A program made the translations under genes and the position numbers. A stretch of 64,000 nt of DNA from positions 152,854-216,853 of the forward strand of contig NZ_JAAIYA010000016.1 of assembly GCF_010894405.1 (NCBI RefSeq), written 5' to 3'. Source of the DNA: Pyxidicoccus caerfyrddinensis (GTDB taxonomy: Bacteria > Myxococcota > Myxococcia > Myxococcales > Myxococcaceae). Positions 26,662 to 35,705 of the stretch are shown here, piece after piece. The notes below the pieces were generated by a model that saw only the letters and a list, made by a program, of their open reading frames with translations, ran no database searches and was not told the origin of the DNA. Each line of letters begins with the position of its first letter. The first letter of the stretch is position 1.

Positions 26662-27387
26662 CTAGCGCCGGGTCGTTCTTGAATCCAGTTGACCCTCGGG
26701 CCGTGGTGGTCCGCGCCTCAGTACCCCGGGCGTCCGCCCCGTCAGGGCGACCACGTCGCGAGTCATGTGCGCCTGGTCGGTGAAGCCCAGCGCCAGGGCG
26801 AGCTGCGCGAGCGGCAATGTGGAGCGGGGAATCAGTCGCCAGGCCTGGAGCGCACGCACGTCGGCGCGGTAGCGCTTGGGCGAGACGCCGTAGGCCCGCT
26901 TGAAGCCACGGGCCACGGTCTCCACGGCGAGGCCCATGCGCTCCGCCCAGTCCGTCAGGCCCAGGGAGGGATTGTCGCGCAGCGCCGCGGCGAGCAGGTC
27001 GGGCCAGTCCCCAGGACTGGCGAGCGGCGCCATCAGCGACGAGACGGCGAGGTCCGCCGCCGCGATGGAGTTCCGCTCGGCCATCCGCACCACGGCATCC
27101 ACGTCTCGCAGCAGTCCCACGGGCACTTCGGGCACGGCAGCGGGTAGTGGCAGGTTGAGGATGACGGCTCCGGTGGTGCCGAAGTGGTCCGCGTGTGCCT
27201 CGTAGGCGCGGTGGAAGACCACGGAGCCCGCCTCCAGCCTGAAGCGGCCGGAGTCGCCCGCCTCGACATAGCCACCCGCCACGACGACGGCGGTGTACCC
27301 CGTCACATGCCGGTGGCGATCGAGGCGGGCCGCCGCCGTGAAGCGCTGCCGTGCTGCGGTCCTCGTGGCGGTCATCGGCTCGGACAT
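26662..27387 (-). CDS. AraC-family transcriptional regulator
   Basis: A 241-residue regulator with an N-terminal cupin-like sensor (GYTAVVVAGGYVEAG, then VVFHRAYEAHADHFG with three His residues) and a C-terminal double helix-turn-helix. The second helix-turn-helix is seen in LAQLALALGFTDQAHMTRDVVALTGRTP, the AraC signature. The start at 27387 is chosen for its GAGG site; a later ATG at 27375 is possible. It is followed after 18 bp by the metallopeptidase-like gene, which it may control, and it is divergent from the CPBP gene. Confidence 0.87.
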   Translation of the reverse strand: MSEPMTATRTAARQRFTAAARLDRHRHVTGYTAVVVAGGYVEAGDSGRFRLEAGSVVFHRAYEAHADHFGTTGAVILNLPLPAAVPEVPVGLLRDVDAVVRMAERNSIAAADLAVSSLMAPLASPGDWPDLLAAALRDNPSLGLTDWAERMGLAVETVARGFKRAYGVSPKRYRADVRALQAWRLIPRSTLPLAQLALALGFTDQAHMTRDVVALTGRTPGVLRRGPPRPEGQLDSRTTRR

Positions 27388-27644
27388 CGCGGCCTCACGG
27401 TTCCTTGCAAGGGCGCGGCATGGCGCCGAAGGAGTGCCGATTGAAGCACGGGTTTCGGGCCCCACCGCTCGGTGTCGGAAGCAATCGTTCCGGTGTGCAA
27501 CGTAGGGAGAGCGTATGTGCGAAGGTTTCCCCGCTCGCCGCGTCGTCCTCGTGGAGCAGCGGCTCGGGCCTCGGAACCCCGGGGGACGCGCGGGGCGAGG
27601 CTGACGACGGCACGCCTCCCGGTGGGCGCCAAGGAGCTGAGGTC

Positions 27645-28451
27645 GTGAATCGAAGCCGGCTGACATCCCGTTGGAGCGTGACGCTCTTCGCCATCGGCGT
27701 GTTCTTCCTCATCAGTGAGTACGTCCGGCGGCTTCTGCTCCTGGCTTCGATGCAGCTCACGACGCGCAACGTGACGCGGCAGGCCCTGGAGGTGGTCCTC
27801 TGTCTCATCGCGGTCGCGCTCGTGCACCGCCTGCGTCCCGGCGCCGCCTTCCGAGAGGTCGGCTTCGGACGCTCCCCGCTCCGGGCCGCTGTCTTCTCGC
27901 TGGTCGCCACCGTGCCCATGTTCGTCACCTACGGCCACGCCGCGGGCTTCATGCCGCAGCGGCTCACGGCGGGCTACGTCCTGACGTCGGTGGTGATGGC
28001 GGCCCTCGCCGAGGAGGTGCTCTTCCGAGGCTTCCTCTTCGGTCAGTTGCGCCGGCGGGCGGGCTGGTCGTTCTGGGGGGCGGCGCTGGTGGGCATGGTG
28101 CCCTTCGCGCTCGGGCACTTCTATCAGGGCTACCAGACGGGCCATGGCGTCTGGGGCCTCGTGGGCGTGCTCGCCATCACCGGAGCGGGACACCTCTTCT
28201 TCACGTGGCTGCTGGAGCGCTGGGGCGACCTGTGGGTGCCCATCGGGATGCATGCGCTGATGAACCTGTGGTGGGACCTGTTCGGGGTGGATGCCACCGC
28301 GTTGGGCGGGGTCCAGGCCAACATCGCCCGGCTCCTCACCGTGGCGCTCGCCATCGGGCTCACGCTGAGGCTGCGGCGAGGAAGGCCCACGTGGGCGGAC
28401 GAGGGACGGAGCCCGACGCTGGGCGCCCTCGGTGAGCGAGTCGCGCCGTGA
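27645..28451 (+). CDS. CPBP-family intramembrane metalloprotease
   Basis: A 268-residue membrane protein with about seven hydrophobic helices. The three CPBP/Abi motifs are intact: EEVLFRGFLFG (EExxxR), PFALGHFYQGY (FxxxH) and MHALMNLWWD (HxxxN). Family members are Rce1-like glutamic/metallo proteases acting on prenylated or bacteriocin-like peptides; the substrate here is unknown. The GTG at 27645 (VNRSRLTSRWS) is chosen because AAGGAG lies 8 bp upstream. Reading further upstream would run into low-complexity sequence. Confidence 0.88.
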   Translation: MNRSRLTSRWSVTLFAIGVFFLISEYVRRLLLLASMQLTTRNVTRQALEVVLCLIAVALVHRLRPGAAFREVGFGRSPLRAAVFSLVATVPMFVTYGHAAGFMPQRLTAGYVLTSVVMAALAEEVLFRGFLFGQLRRRAGWSFWGAALVGMVPFALGHFYQGYQTGHGVWGLVGVLAITGAGHLFFTWLLERWGDLWVPIGMHALMNLWWDLFGVDATALGGVQANIARLLTVALAIGLTLRLRRGRPTWADEGRSPTLGALGERVAP

Positions 28452-28517
28452 CAGCACGGGCTGGAGTGGTCTTTCCCGCTCGTCTACGGTGCGCGCCATT
28501 GCACCGAGGAGACGCGC

Positions 28518-29807
28518 ATGTCGGCACCGGCAGCGGAGGATAAAGCCGAGACGCGCGCATCGGGGCTCCTGCTCCGCAACAGGGCCTTCCGCTCACTGTG
28601 GACCGCGCGAGTCATCTCCTTCACGGGAGACTCGCTCAGCCTCGTGGCGCTGATGCTCCATGTCGCCGGGGCCACCGGGCAGGCACTCGCGGTGTCGCTG
28701 CTGCTGCTGGTGGGAGACTTCGCTCCCGCGCTGCTGAGCCCCATCACCGGAGCCCTCAGTGACAGGTTCGACCTCAAGCGGGTGATGGTCGTCTGCGAGC
28801 TGCTCCAGGGCGCGCTCCTCCTGACGCTCGCGCTCTTCCTGCCGCCGCTGCCGGTGCTGCTGGTCCTGGTGGGACTGCGCGCGATTGCCGGACAGGCCTT
28901 CCAGCCCGCGTCCCGGGCCGCGCTGCCGGCGCTGGTGAAGGAGCGGGAGTTGGAGGTCGCGAACTCCACCCTCGGCTTCGGCACCAACGCCGCGGAGGCG
29001 CTGGGCCCGCTGGTGGCCGCGGCGCTGCTGCCGTTCGTGGGCGTGCGCGGCGTGCTCCTCATCGACGCCGCGTCCTTCCTCCTCTCCGCGCTGCTGCTGG
29101 CCTTCGTACCGTCCCTGCCGCCAGCACCGAGCGAGGCGCACGGCCCTCCGCCGTCGCTCCTCCGTCAGGCGAGGCTGGGCCTGGGCTACATCTGGTCCGC
29201 TCCCGCTGTGCGCGTCATCGCGCTGGGCTTCTGCGCCGTCGTCGCGTTCAACGGCGTGGACGACGTGGCGCTGGTGGTGCTGGCGAAGGACACCTTCCGC
29301 GCGGGGGACTCGACGGTGGGGCTCTTGCTGGGCGCGGTGGGTGTCGGGCTGGTGTGCGGCTATGGGCTGCTGGCGCGGTATGGCCCGCGCGTGTCGATGC
29401 CGCTGCTCCTCGTGCTCGGGTTCGCGGTGAGCAGCGTGGGCAACCTGCTCACCGGGCTGGCCTGGGCCGTCTCCGCCGCGCTCGCGATGCAGACGGTGCG
29501 GGGCCTGGGCATCGCCGCGATGGACGTGGCCACCAACACGTTGCTCCAGCGGGTGGTGCCCCCGGGAATGCTCGGGCGGGTCTTCGGCAATCTCTACGGT
29601 GCGATTGGCGTGGCCGCCGCGGTGTCCTATCTGGGCGGCGGCCTGCTGCTGGATGCGACCTCCGCCCCGGTGACGCTGATGGTCGCCGGGGCTGGAGGCA
29701 CGCTGGCCACCCTCCTGGTGGCGCTCACGCTGCCGGGCTCCCTTCGCAGGAGCCTGGCCGCGCGAGACGCCGCGTCCGACGACGTCAGACGAGCCGCTTC
29801 CCCTTGA
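28518..29807 (+). CDS. MFS transporter
   Basis: A 429-residue polytopic membrane protein with about 12 hydrophobic helices. The loop after the second helix, LSDRFDLKRVMVVCELLQG, is the MFS motif A (GxxxDrxgrR). It belongs to the drug-efflux/macrolide-like DHA3 type of MFS, often with wide specificity. The N-terminus is short and cytosolic. The last 23 bp overlap the end of a SnoaL-like gene on the other strand. No substrate can be assigned. Confidence 0.88.
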   Translation: MSAPAAEDKAETRASGLLLRNRAFRSLWTARVISFTGDSLSLVALMLHVAGATGQALAVSLLLLVGDFAPALLSPITGALSDRFDLKRVMVVCELLQGALLLTLALFLPPLPVLLVLVGLRAIAGQAFQPASRAALPALVKERELEVANSTLGFGTNAAEALGPLVAAALLPFVGVRGVLLIDAASFLLSALLLAFVPSLPPAPSEAHGPPPSLLRQARLGLGYIWSAPAVRVIALGFCAVVAFNGVDDVALVVLAKDTFRAGDSTVGLLLGAVGVGLVCGYGLLARYGPRVSMPLLLVLGFAVSSVGNLLTGLAWAVSAALAMQTVRGLGIAAMDVATNTLLQRVVPPGMLGRVFGNLYGAIGVAAAVSYLGGGLLLDATSAPVTLMVAGAGGTLATLLVALTLPGSLRRSLAARDAASDDVRRAASP

Positions 29808-30282
29808 CGAACTCCGCGCCGAGCAGATTGCCGCGATGGTGGATGGGGTCCAGCAGCACCTTGCGAATCCTCCAGCCCTCGGCGGTCTTCTCCACGTCGT
29901 GCGTGTAGCGGATGACGAGCGTCCACTCCTGGGGAACGCCGTTCAGCGAGAAGAAGTGGCCGACGTCCGCGTAGGCCATCACCTGGGCCTCCGTGGCGTT
30001 CTTGAAGTGGGTCCGCACCGTGTTGGCGGTGGCGTGCTGGACGCGGCTGTAGGGCGCCAGGGCGTCACCGCCCAACTTGCCCATCTCCTCCCGCGCAATG
30101 GTGATGGGCTCTCCTCCGAAGAGCCGGGTGTAGTCCGCCGTCACCTGGGGCGTGAAGACATTCACCCAGCGGCTCCAGTCCCCGGTGTCCTTGCCGAAGT
30201 CGATGGCCTGCCCGTACTCCGCCACCAGTTCCTGGACCGCAATCCAGTCCAGTACGTACTGCAAGTCCTGACCCTTCATCAT
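29785..30282 (-). CDS. SnoaL-like (NTF2-fold) protein
   Basis: A 165-residue NTF2-like cone-fold protein. Features include a helix LDWIAVQELVAEYGQAIDFGKD, the tract WVNVFTPQVTADYTRLFGG and a C-terminal sheet with VIRYTHDVEKTAEGWRIRKVLLDP, as in the SnoaL-like and ring-hydroxylating-dioxygenase-beta-like families. Start codon choice is between the tandem ATGs at 30282 and 30279; a GAGGTG site lies a few bases upstream. The pocket residues are not diagnostic, so it may be an isomerase, cyclase or ligand-binding protein. It converges with the MFS gene. Confidence 0.78.
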   Translation of the reverse strand: MMKGQDLQYVLDWIAVQELVAEYGQAIDFGKDTGDWSRWVNVFTPQVTADYTRLFGGEPITIAREEMGKLGGDALAPYSRVQHATANTVRTHFKNATEAQVMAYADVGHFFSLNGVPQEWTLVIRYTHDVEKTAEGWRIRKVLLDPIHHRGNLLGAEFVKGKRLV

Positions 30283-30389
30283 GTCGGTGCACCTCACTGA
30301 GACGAGATGCCACCAGCTTGCTATTGATTGCCCTGTCACGGAAGCGCCCACCCGGGGCGATGGGCGCTCCGCGTCAACCGGGCCCCGGG

Positions 30390-31763
30390 TCAGGGGCCCG
30401 CGAAGAGATACGAGATGTGCATGAAGTTGAAGACCCGCTCGAAGTTCGCCCTGTAGTTCACCGACTCCGGAGCGGAGGCCTCGGTGTAGACAATCATGCC
30501 GGTGGAGCCGTCGGGCACCCGCTTGACGACGACGTCGAAGGACCCCTTGCCCGCGACGCTGTGTACGGACTCGACGTAGAGGGCTCCCGCACTGTCCAGC
30601 GCCGACGCGTACGTGACGTTGCCCACGTTCTCTGGGGCGGGGCCATATTCCCCCTGGAGGGTTGCAACGCCGTTGTTGGCGACGTGCCACAATTGCCGGG
30701 CGATGATTCCGGTGCCGGAGCTGAACCGGTAGCCAGCCAGCCAGAAGCCCGTCGTCGGGTGCGCGCGCGCGTCGACGAACGACCAATCGAACGGCAGCCC
30801 GGTGACGGGGATGAGCGTCCGCGAGGGAGTCCGGACAACCAGGTCGTGGGAGTAGTTCTGCTCGCCGAGCATGAAGTCCTCGGCGCTCCACGCAAGCATC
30901 CGGTACCCGGAGGCCACGACGTCCCCCGCGGAGTTGTAGAACGAGCGGACCTCGGTGTTTCCACAGGTGTAGGCAATGGCGCCGGTGCCCGCCTGCATGA
31001 CGAAGCTCCGAACGTCCTCGGTGTCGCCGCACTTCGGCGCCGCGACCCGGGTGTCGTTCGCGATTCCATTCGTGGGGTACGAGCGTTCCCCTCCCTGGAG
31101 CTTGAAGCCGTCCGGAACGAAGATCTTCACCCTCTGCGGGGACTCCTCCCCATCGAGGTAGTAGATGCGGCCGGAGGGTGAGAGCACCGCACGCTCCAGG
31201 GAGCTGGTGGTGTTGCAGCCGAAGCCCACCTGCACGCGCGTGGGGGACAGGACGCTGGAGATGGCGTCGGAGTCGCAGCTGCCCGGCGAGAGCGTGCCCC
31301 AGATGAGCACGTCGTTCTCGCCCGACGGCTCGGAGTGACACCGGTTGTCCGCCCCACACGTCGTCGCCCAGAGGCCCCCACCGACACAGTTGTCGGAGGT
31401 GCTGCACCGGCCGGCCTGGAGGACGCACTTCCTCGTCGTGCCGTCGCAGTCCTCGTAGGACTGGCAGTCCGTCGCCGACTGGCAGGAGCCCTCCGCGAGC
31501 TGGCAGGTGTTGGCGGTCCCGCAGACCTCCCACGCCTCGCATTGCGCGTTGGTTCCGCACATCCCCGCGCGCAGCTCGCACCGCCGGCCCGCCGAACAGG
31601 CCTCCCAGGCCTGACACTCACCATCGCCGCCGCACCCGACGCACACCCCTTCCTCGCAGCGCAGGCCCGGCAGACAGCCCGAGTCGTTCTCACACAGCCC
31701 CTCGGGCACCGTCGTACACGCGAGGAACAGCACCGCACCACACACGACGAACGAGCGAATCAC
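30390..31763 (-). CDS. Cys-rich secreted lipoprotein with beta-propeller-like C-terminus
   Basis: A 457-residue predicted lipoprotein starting at GTG 31763 (VIRSFVVCGAVLFLAC). Residues 23-140 are a run of short Cys-rich repeats of the CxxxxxCxxxxxC type (for example CLPGLRCEEGVC and CQSYEDCDGTTRKC) like the disintegrin-like repeats of many myxobacterial surface proteins. The rest has repeated strand-turn motifs suggestive of a beta-propeller. The start codon overlaps the stop of the upstream gene (GTGA), so the pair is translationally coupled. Function unknown; probably surface-exposed. Confidence 0.72.
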   Translation of the reverse strand: MIRSFVVCGAVLFLACTTVPEGLCENDSGCLPGLRCEEGVCVGCGGDGECQAWEACSAGRRCELRAGMCGTNAQCEAWEVCGTANTCQLAEGSCQSATDCQSYEDCDGTTRKCVLQAGRCSTSDNCVGGGLWATTCGADNRCHSEPSGENDVLIWGTLSPGSCDSDAISSVLSPTRVQVGFGCNTTSSLERAVLSPSGRIYYLDGEESPQRVKIFVPDGFKLQGGERSYPTNGIANDTRVAAPKCGDTEDVRSFVMQAGTGAIAYTCGNTEVRSFYNSAGDVVASGYRMLAWSAEDFMLGEQNYSHDLVVRTPSRTLIPVTGLPFDWSFVDARAHPTTGFWLAGYRFSSGTGIIARQLWHVANNGVATLQGEYGPAPENVGNVTYASALDSAGALYVESVHSVAGKGSFDVVVKRVPDGSTGMIVYTEASAPESVNYRANFERVFNFMHISYLFAGP

Positions 31764-32683
31764 CACCGCCCCCCTACGTTGACGTTTCCGCCGCGGCCAT
31801 TCGATTCGAACGACACCGCGGACAAGCCCCAGAAGCTGAGGCCGGTGAGCGCGATGACGCCGCCGCCAATCATCAGGGTGTTCGCCAGCGTGTTGTACGT
31901 CTTCACCTGGTCGTACCTGGAGCGGTCCGACGTCACCAGGAGGCCCTCGGAGTAGCGGCGCGAGAGGTCGTTGTTCAGGCTCTTGCTGCGCAGCCCGAAG
32001 AAGCCGCCGGCGCCGAGCACGAGCGCGCCGCCAATCGACGCGTAGATGCCCGTGCTCCGCATCCACTTGGAGGTCGAGCTCGGGGCCGCCGTGTCGTCGA
32101 GCGACTCCGCGAGCGACGTCGAGTCGGCCTCATATTGCGAGTCGGCTTCATCGGAGGGCCGTGGCGCGCTCTCGACGGGCTGCGGTTGCGGCACGGGCTG
32201 AAGCTCGGCCTGGGGCGCGGATGGGGCGGGCTCCAGCTCGACGAGGGCCTTCTCGAGCTGCTCGACCGCGAAGTGCGCCGGCCGCAGGTCCAGGAACCCG
32301 GGGATGAAGCGGAAGTGGACGGGATTCGTCCGCTGCTGCTTGCCGGTGATCAGCGACAGGGTGACGGAGACCACTCCGTCGTTCATCGCCGCCTCGGCAT
32401 AGATGATGGCGCCGCCACGCCCGAGCGCCGCCAGGCACTCCGGCGTCGCCTGGGGCGCACACGACGCCTTCAGCGGCACGGGGCCGCGCAGGATGAACGT
32501 CCCCCGCCGTCGGTCACTGGCACGGACACCGGACACGATGAGCCCTTCCGCGTCAGCGCGGACCTTGGGCTCGAGATTTCCCTGTACAGGGTAGAGGCCG
32601 ACCACGACCTGCGCGCGGGCAATTCCAGGCAACGCGAGGATCGCCGCCAGCACGAACAGTCGAAAGACTCGCGCATGCAGCAT
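31760..32683 (-). CDS. exported protein with a C-terminal membrane region
   Basis: A 307-residue protein with a signal peptide (MLHARVFRLFVLAAILALPGIARA). A globular region (25-140) contains LVSGV-like strands and LEPKVRADAEG. A Pro/Glu-rich linker follows (about 150-195), then two hydrophobic helices (about 210-230 and 265-290). This layout (N-terminal domain, acidic linker and two membrane helices) recurs in myxobacterial proteins of unknown role. It is translationally coupled through GTGA to the Cys-rich lipoprotein. A run of nine G residues lies at 32785-32793 upstream. Confidence 0.6.
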   Translation of the reverse strand: MLHARVFRLFVLAAILALPGIARAQVVVGLYPVQGNLEPKVRADAEGLIVSGVRASDRRRGTFILRGPVPLKASCAPQATPECLAALGRGGAIIYAEAAMNDGVVSVTLSLITGKQQRTNPVHFRFIPGFLDLRPAHFAVEQLEKALVELEPAPSAPQAELQPVPQPQPVESAPRPSDEADSQYEADSTSLAESLDDTAAPSSTSKWMRSTGIYASIGGALVLGAGGFFGLRSKSLNNDLSRRYSEGLLVTSDRSRYDQVKTYNTLANTLMIGGGVIALTGLSFWGLSAVSFESNGRGGNVNVGGRW

Positions 32684-32849
32684 CGCGCGGCAAACTAGCT
32701 TAGCGGATGCTTAATGGTAAACAGCCCGGCGCTCGCATTGGATTGTCTGAACTGTCATTGCGTTCCGTTCTCGCGGGTCTTTCTGGGGGGGGGTGCAATG
32801 GCAAGCCTGGGGCATTGCTGACACGAATTGATGTCGTGCCCGACGCGGG
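32684..32849. other. 166-bp gap with a G9 tract
   Basis: This gap is AT-richer than its surroundings and holds the probable promoter of the exported protein gene. It contains a run of nine G residues (32785-32793). No hairpin with a T-run was seen for the PAP2 gene that ends at 32850. Confidence 0.4.
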
Positions 32850-33743
32850 TCACTCCAGACGCGCTGGGGGCGTCGGAAGCGGAGCGGGTGCCGTACCGTC
32901 GCGGTTCCACCGCGCGTGGATGCGCGGGTACACGGAGCGGAAAAAGGCAAACCACAGCACGCCCGCGAGAACGTCCACGGCGTAGTGGTAGCGCAGCACC
33001 AGCGTGGACGACACGATGGCCACTGCAACGGGCAGCAGAATCCTGAAACGCCGCGGGTGCGTGAGCCGGTCATGCTCCAGCAGCACCAGCGTGATGTACG
33101 TGTGCAGGCTCGGGAAGATGTCGTAGGCGGACGAGCCGCTCGCCACCACCGCCGCATTCAGCCGGGTGAGCCACCCGCCTTCGATGGGGACGGTGAAGAG
33201 CGCGGGCCACGCCACCGAGGGCCCCAGTGCCGGCACGAGGTAGTAGCCCGCGATGCCCGGCACGTACGCGGAGAAGACGTGGACGAAGAAGCGCTCCGCT
33301 CGCGCACGGGGACCGATGACAGCCCACGCCATTGCCAGGTGCAGGTACGCGTGGAACGCGAGGTAGCTCGCGCTGAACAGGTCATTCACCCACGGGGTGC
33401 TCCAGCGCTGGAGCCACACCGCTGGTGTGACGCCGAACAGGCGCTCGTCCACGGCGAGCAGCGCCGCGTCGTACGAAGGCAGCCCGAGCGCCGGCACCGT
33501 GTGCTTCACGGACGCATAGAAGAAGAACGTCGCGGCATACGCGAGCAACAGCCGCACGCGGAATGCATGGACGAAGCCATCCAGGCGCGCGAGCAGTGCC
33601 ACGCCACCCACGAACAGCACCGTCGCCCCGAGCACCTGCGAGGTGATGGGAGCCCCGGCGCCCGCGACGAGCAGCAGCGCCAGGGAGAGGGCCGCGCCGA
33701 AGGTGGCCAGCAGCACCTCGTGCAGATACGGCCGCTCAGGCAT
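32850..33743 (-). CDS. PAP2-superfamily membrane protein (Aur1/inositol-phosphotransferase-like)
   Basis: A 297-residue membrane protein with about six hydrophobic helices. The PAP2 motifs are YLVPALGPS (C1, near 185), FPSLHTYITL (C2, with the catalytic Ser-x-His) and RYHYAVDVLAG (C3, with His and Asp). This arrangement is that of Aur1/IPC-synthase-like transferases and lipid phosphatases. The start overlaps the end of a desaturase gene by 8 bp, so both belong to a lipid operon. The head group it transfers or removes is unknown. Confidence 0.85.
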   Translation of the reverse strand: MPERPYLHEVLLATFGAALSLALLLVAGAGAPITSQVLGATVLFVGGVALLARLDGFVHAFRVRLLLAYAATFFFYASVKHTVPALGLPSYDAALLAVDERLFGVTPAVWLQRWSTPWVNDLFSASYLAFHAYLHLAMAWAVIGPRARAERFFVHVFSAYVPGIAGYYLVPALGPSVAWPALFTVPIEGGWLTRLNAAVVASGSSAYDIFPSLHTYITLVLLEHDRLTHPRRFRILLPVAVAIVSSTLVLRYHYAVDVLAGVLWFAFFRSVYPRIHARWNRDGTAPAPLPTPPARLE

Positions 33744-34665
33744 CCGGCGAGGCGCTCTTCGCTCCGCGCACGAGCGAGCCGGTGACGACGCCGCGCACGA
33801 ACGAGAAATAGGACGGAATGAAGGGAGCGCCCTGGGCGAGGAGCTCCGCGCGCAGTGTCCGGTGCAGCTCGGGCAGGTTGTACCAGGGGACGCGCGGGTA
33901 GAGGTGGTGCTCGAGGTGGTAGTTCTCGTTGCACATGAAGAAGCGCGTCACCGGGTTCGACAGGATGGTGCGCGAGCCGCGGACCGGATGGTTGCTCTCC
34001 GCGAGGAACGTGTGCTGGCTCATCCCGCGGATGTTCACGAGCGTGTTGATGACGAGCATGGGCACCACCCATGCGTGAAGCAGCACCGTCCCGGGTACGA
34101 AGGCCACGGCGAGCGCGGCGCCCACCGCGAGCAGCGCCACCTCGACTTCAATCCACCGGCGCTCGGAGGGCGTGCCGTGCCGCCAGCCCAGGATGGGAAT
34201 CATCGTGATGTACGCGGGATAGCCGAGCAGCAGCCGCCCCACGTGCATCGACAGCTCCAGCCAGCGGCGCCCCGTGTAGTTGCCGTAGTGGTCCGGGTCC
34301 CTCCCGCCACCGAGGTCGATGTGGTGGCGCAGGTGGAGCACCTTGTACGCCGCGAAGTTCTGCAGCACGGGCAGCGCGCACAGCATGCCCCCGAGCCGGT
34401 TGAGCCACCGCCGCCGAGACAGGCTGCCGTGGACCGCCTCGTGGGTGAACAGGCTGATGCCGTGCAGTGACGCCGCGGCGATGACGTACAGCACCGCGCG
34501 CGCGAGCCACCCGGAAGCGGAGGTCTCCGTCGCGAGCCTGACGGCCAGGGCCGCCGCGACGAGGTACAGCGCCAGGAAGAGGAGGAGCCGGGGGACGTGC
34601 CGGGCGTCGACCTGCTCCAGCGTGCGCAACCGGGCGGGTGTGAGGGACTCTGTCGGCGACGGCAT
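33736..34665 (-). CDS. membrane fatty acid desaturase
   Basis: A 309-residue di-iron membrane desaturase. The three histidine boxes are HEAVHGS (near 75), HLRHHIDLGG (near 110) and NYHLEHHLYP (near 245), the last with the HxxHH pattern. Four hydrophobic helices flank them. Family members introduce cis double bonds into acyl chains or hydroxylate lipids. Two later or earlier starts are possible (34695 adds ten residues); 34665 gives a clean MPSPTESLTPARL start. It is the first gene of the two-gene minus-strand set with the PAP2 protein. Confidence 0.87.
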   Translation of the reverse strand: MPSPTESLTPARLRTLEQVDARHVPRLLLFLALYLVAAALAVRLATETSASGWLARAVLYVIAAASLHGISLFTHEAVHGSLSRRRWLNRLGGMLCALPVLQNFAAYKVLHLRHHIDLGGGRDPDHYGNYTGRRWLELSMHVGRLLLGYPAYITMIPILGWRHGTPSERRWIEVEVALLAVGAALAVAFVPGTVLLHAWVVPMLVINTLVNIRGMSQHTFLAESNHPVRGSRTILSNPVTRFFMCNENYHLEHHLYPRVPWYNLPELHRTLRAELLAQGAPFIPSYFSFVRGVVTGSLVRGAKSASPDA

Positions 34666-34688
34666 GGGCTGTTCCGGTGGAGACGACC

Positions 34689-35705
34689 ATGCCATACAGT
34701 CGGCGCTTTCGTCGACGTCACCTCCCTCCGTCCCGCCTGCCCGTGAGCTCAACGCCGTACCGACTGAAGTTCGCCGTCGTTCGTGAAGACCCCGAGCTGG
34801 AGCTGGCGCTCATCGAACGCACGAAGGCCCGCGCCGTCCTCACGGTGGCCTCCGGTGGCTGCACCCTCCTCACCCTGGCGCGGCGTCACCCCGGGGTGGA
34901 CCTGGTCGGCTTCGACTTCAACCCGAGACAGCTCGCCCACGTGCGGGAGAAGGCCGCCGCGCTGGGAAGCGAGCCGCTGGAGCGGTTCAACGTGGGCAGC
35001 GCGGACCCCTCCGGGCTGAACCAGCGCGGCGAGTTCGAGGGCCTCTTCCGGACGCTCCGTCGCTTCATCGAGGAGTTCGTCGCGCCCGCGCGGGAGCTGG
35101 CGGCGTTCTTCGAGCCGGCCACGCCCGACACGGAGCGACGCGCGCTGCTCGCCCGCTGGTTCGGCTCGCCGTACTGGCCGGTGGCGTTCGAGCTGGCCCT
35201 CGCGGCCCCGTTGCTCCATGCCATGTTCGGTCCGGCGGCCACGCAGCACGCGGCGCCCGGCTCGTACCCCGGCTACTTCCAGGCCGTCTTCGAGCGGGGA
35301 CTCCGCCGCGAGGACGCCCCGCGCAACCCGTTCCTCCAGCACGTGCTGCTCGGCCAGTACCGCGCGGAGGACGCGCCGGAGTACCTGCGCGCGGACAAGC
35401 CCGTGCCGCTCACGCTGGTGGAGGGCTCGCTGCCCGATGTCCCCGGACTGGGCCGCTTCGACGTCATCTCGCTCTCCAACATCTTCGACTGGTCGGATGA
35501 CACGCTCGTCGCGAGCTGGGCGACGCTGCTCTCCCGCGAGGCCCGGCCGGGCTGTGCGGTGGTCTGCCGGCAGCTCAACAACCAGAGAAACCTCCGGCGC
35601 TTCTTCGAGCCGGCGTTCGAGTTCGACGACGCGCTCGGGGCGGAGCTGCTCGCGAAGGACCGCAGCCTCTTCTACGAGCGCATCGAAGTCGGCTTCCGCG
35701 CATGA
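34689..35705 (+). CDS. BtaA-like DUF3419 methyltransferase-fold enzyme
   Basis: A 338-residue protein of the DUF3419/BtaA family. BtaA transfers the 3-amino-3-carboxypropyl group of S-adenosylmethionine to diacylglycerol in betaine-lipid synthesis. Visible motifs are the SAM strand-loop VASGGCTLLTLA followed by VDLVGFDFNPRQLAHVREKAAAL and the later VISLSNIFDWSDD. The start is placed at ATG 34689, which has a GGTGGAG site, but GTG 34743 is also possible. The N-terminal 25 residues are Arg-rich. It overlaps the next gene by 4 bp (ATGA). The diacylglycerol substrate is inferred. Confidence 0.82.
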   Translation: MPYSRRFRRRHLPPSRLPVSSTPYRLKFAVVREDPELELALIERTKARAVLTVASGGCTLLTLARRHPGVDLVGFDFNPRQLAHVREKAAALGSEPLERFNVGSADPSGLNQRGEFEGLFRTLRRFIEEFVAPARELAAFFEPATPDTERRALLARWFGSPYWPVAFELALAAPLLHAMFGPAATQHAAPGSYPGYFQAVFERGLRREDAPRNPFLQHVLLGQYRAEDAPEYLRADKPVPLTLVEGSLPDVPGLGRFDVISLSNIFDWSDDTLVASWATLLSREARPGCAVVCRQLNNQRNLRRFFEPAFEFDDALGAELLAKDRSLFYERIEVGFRA

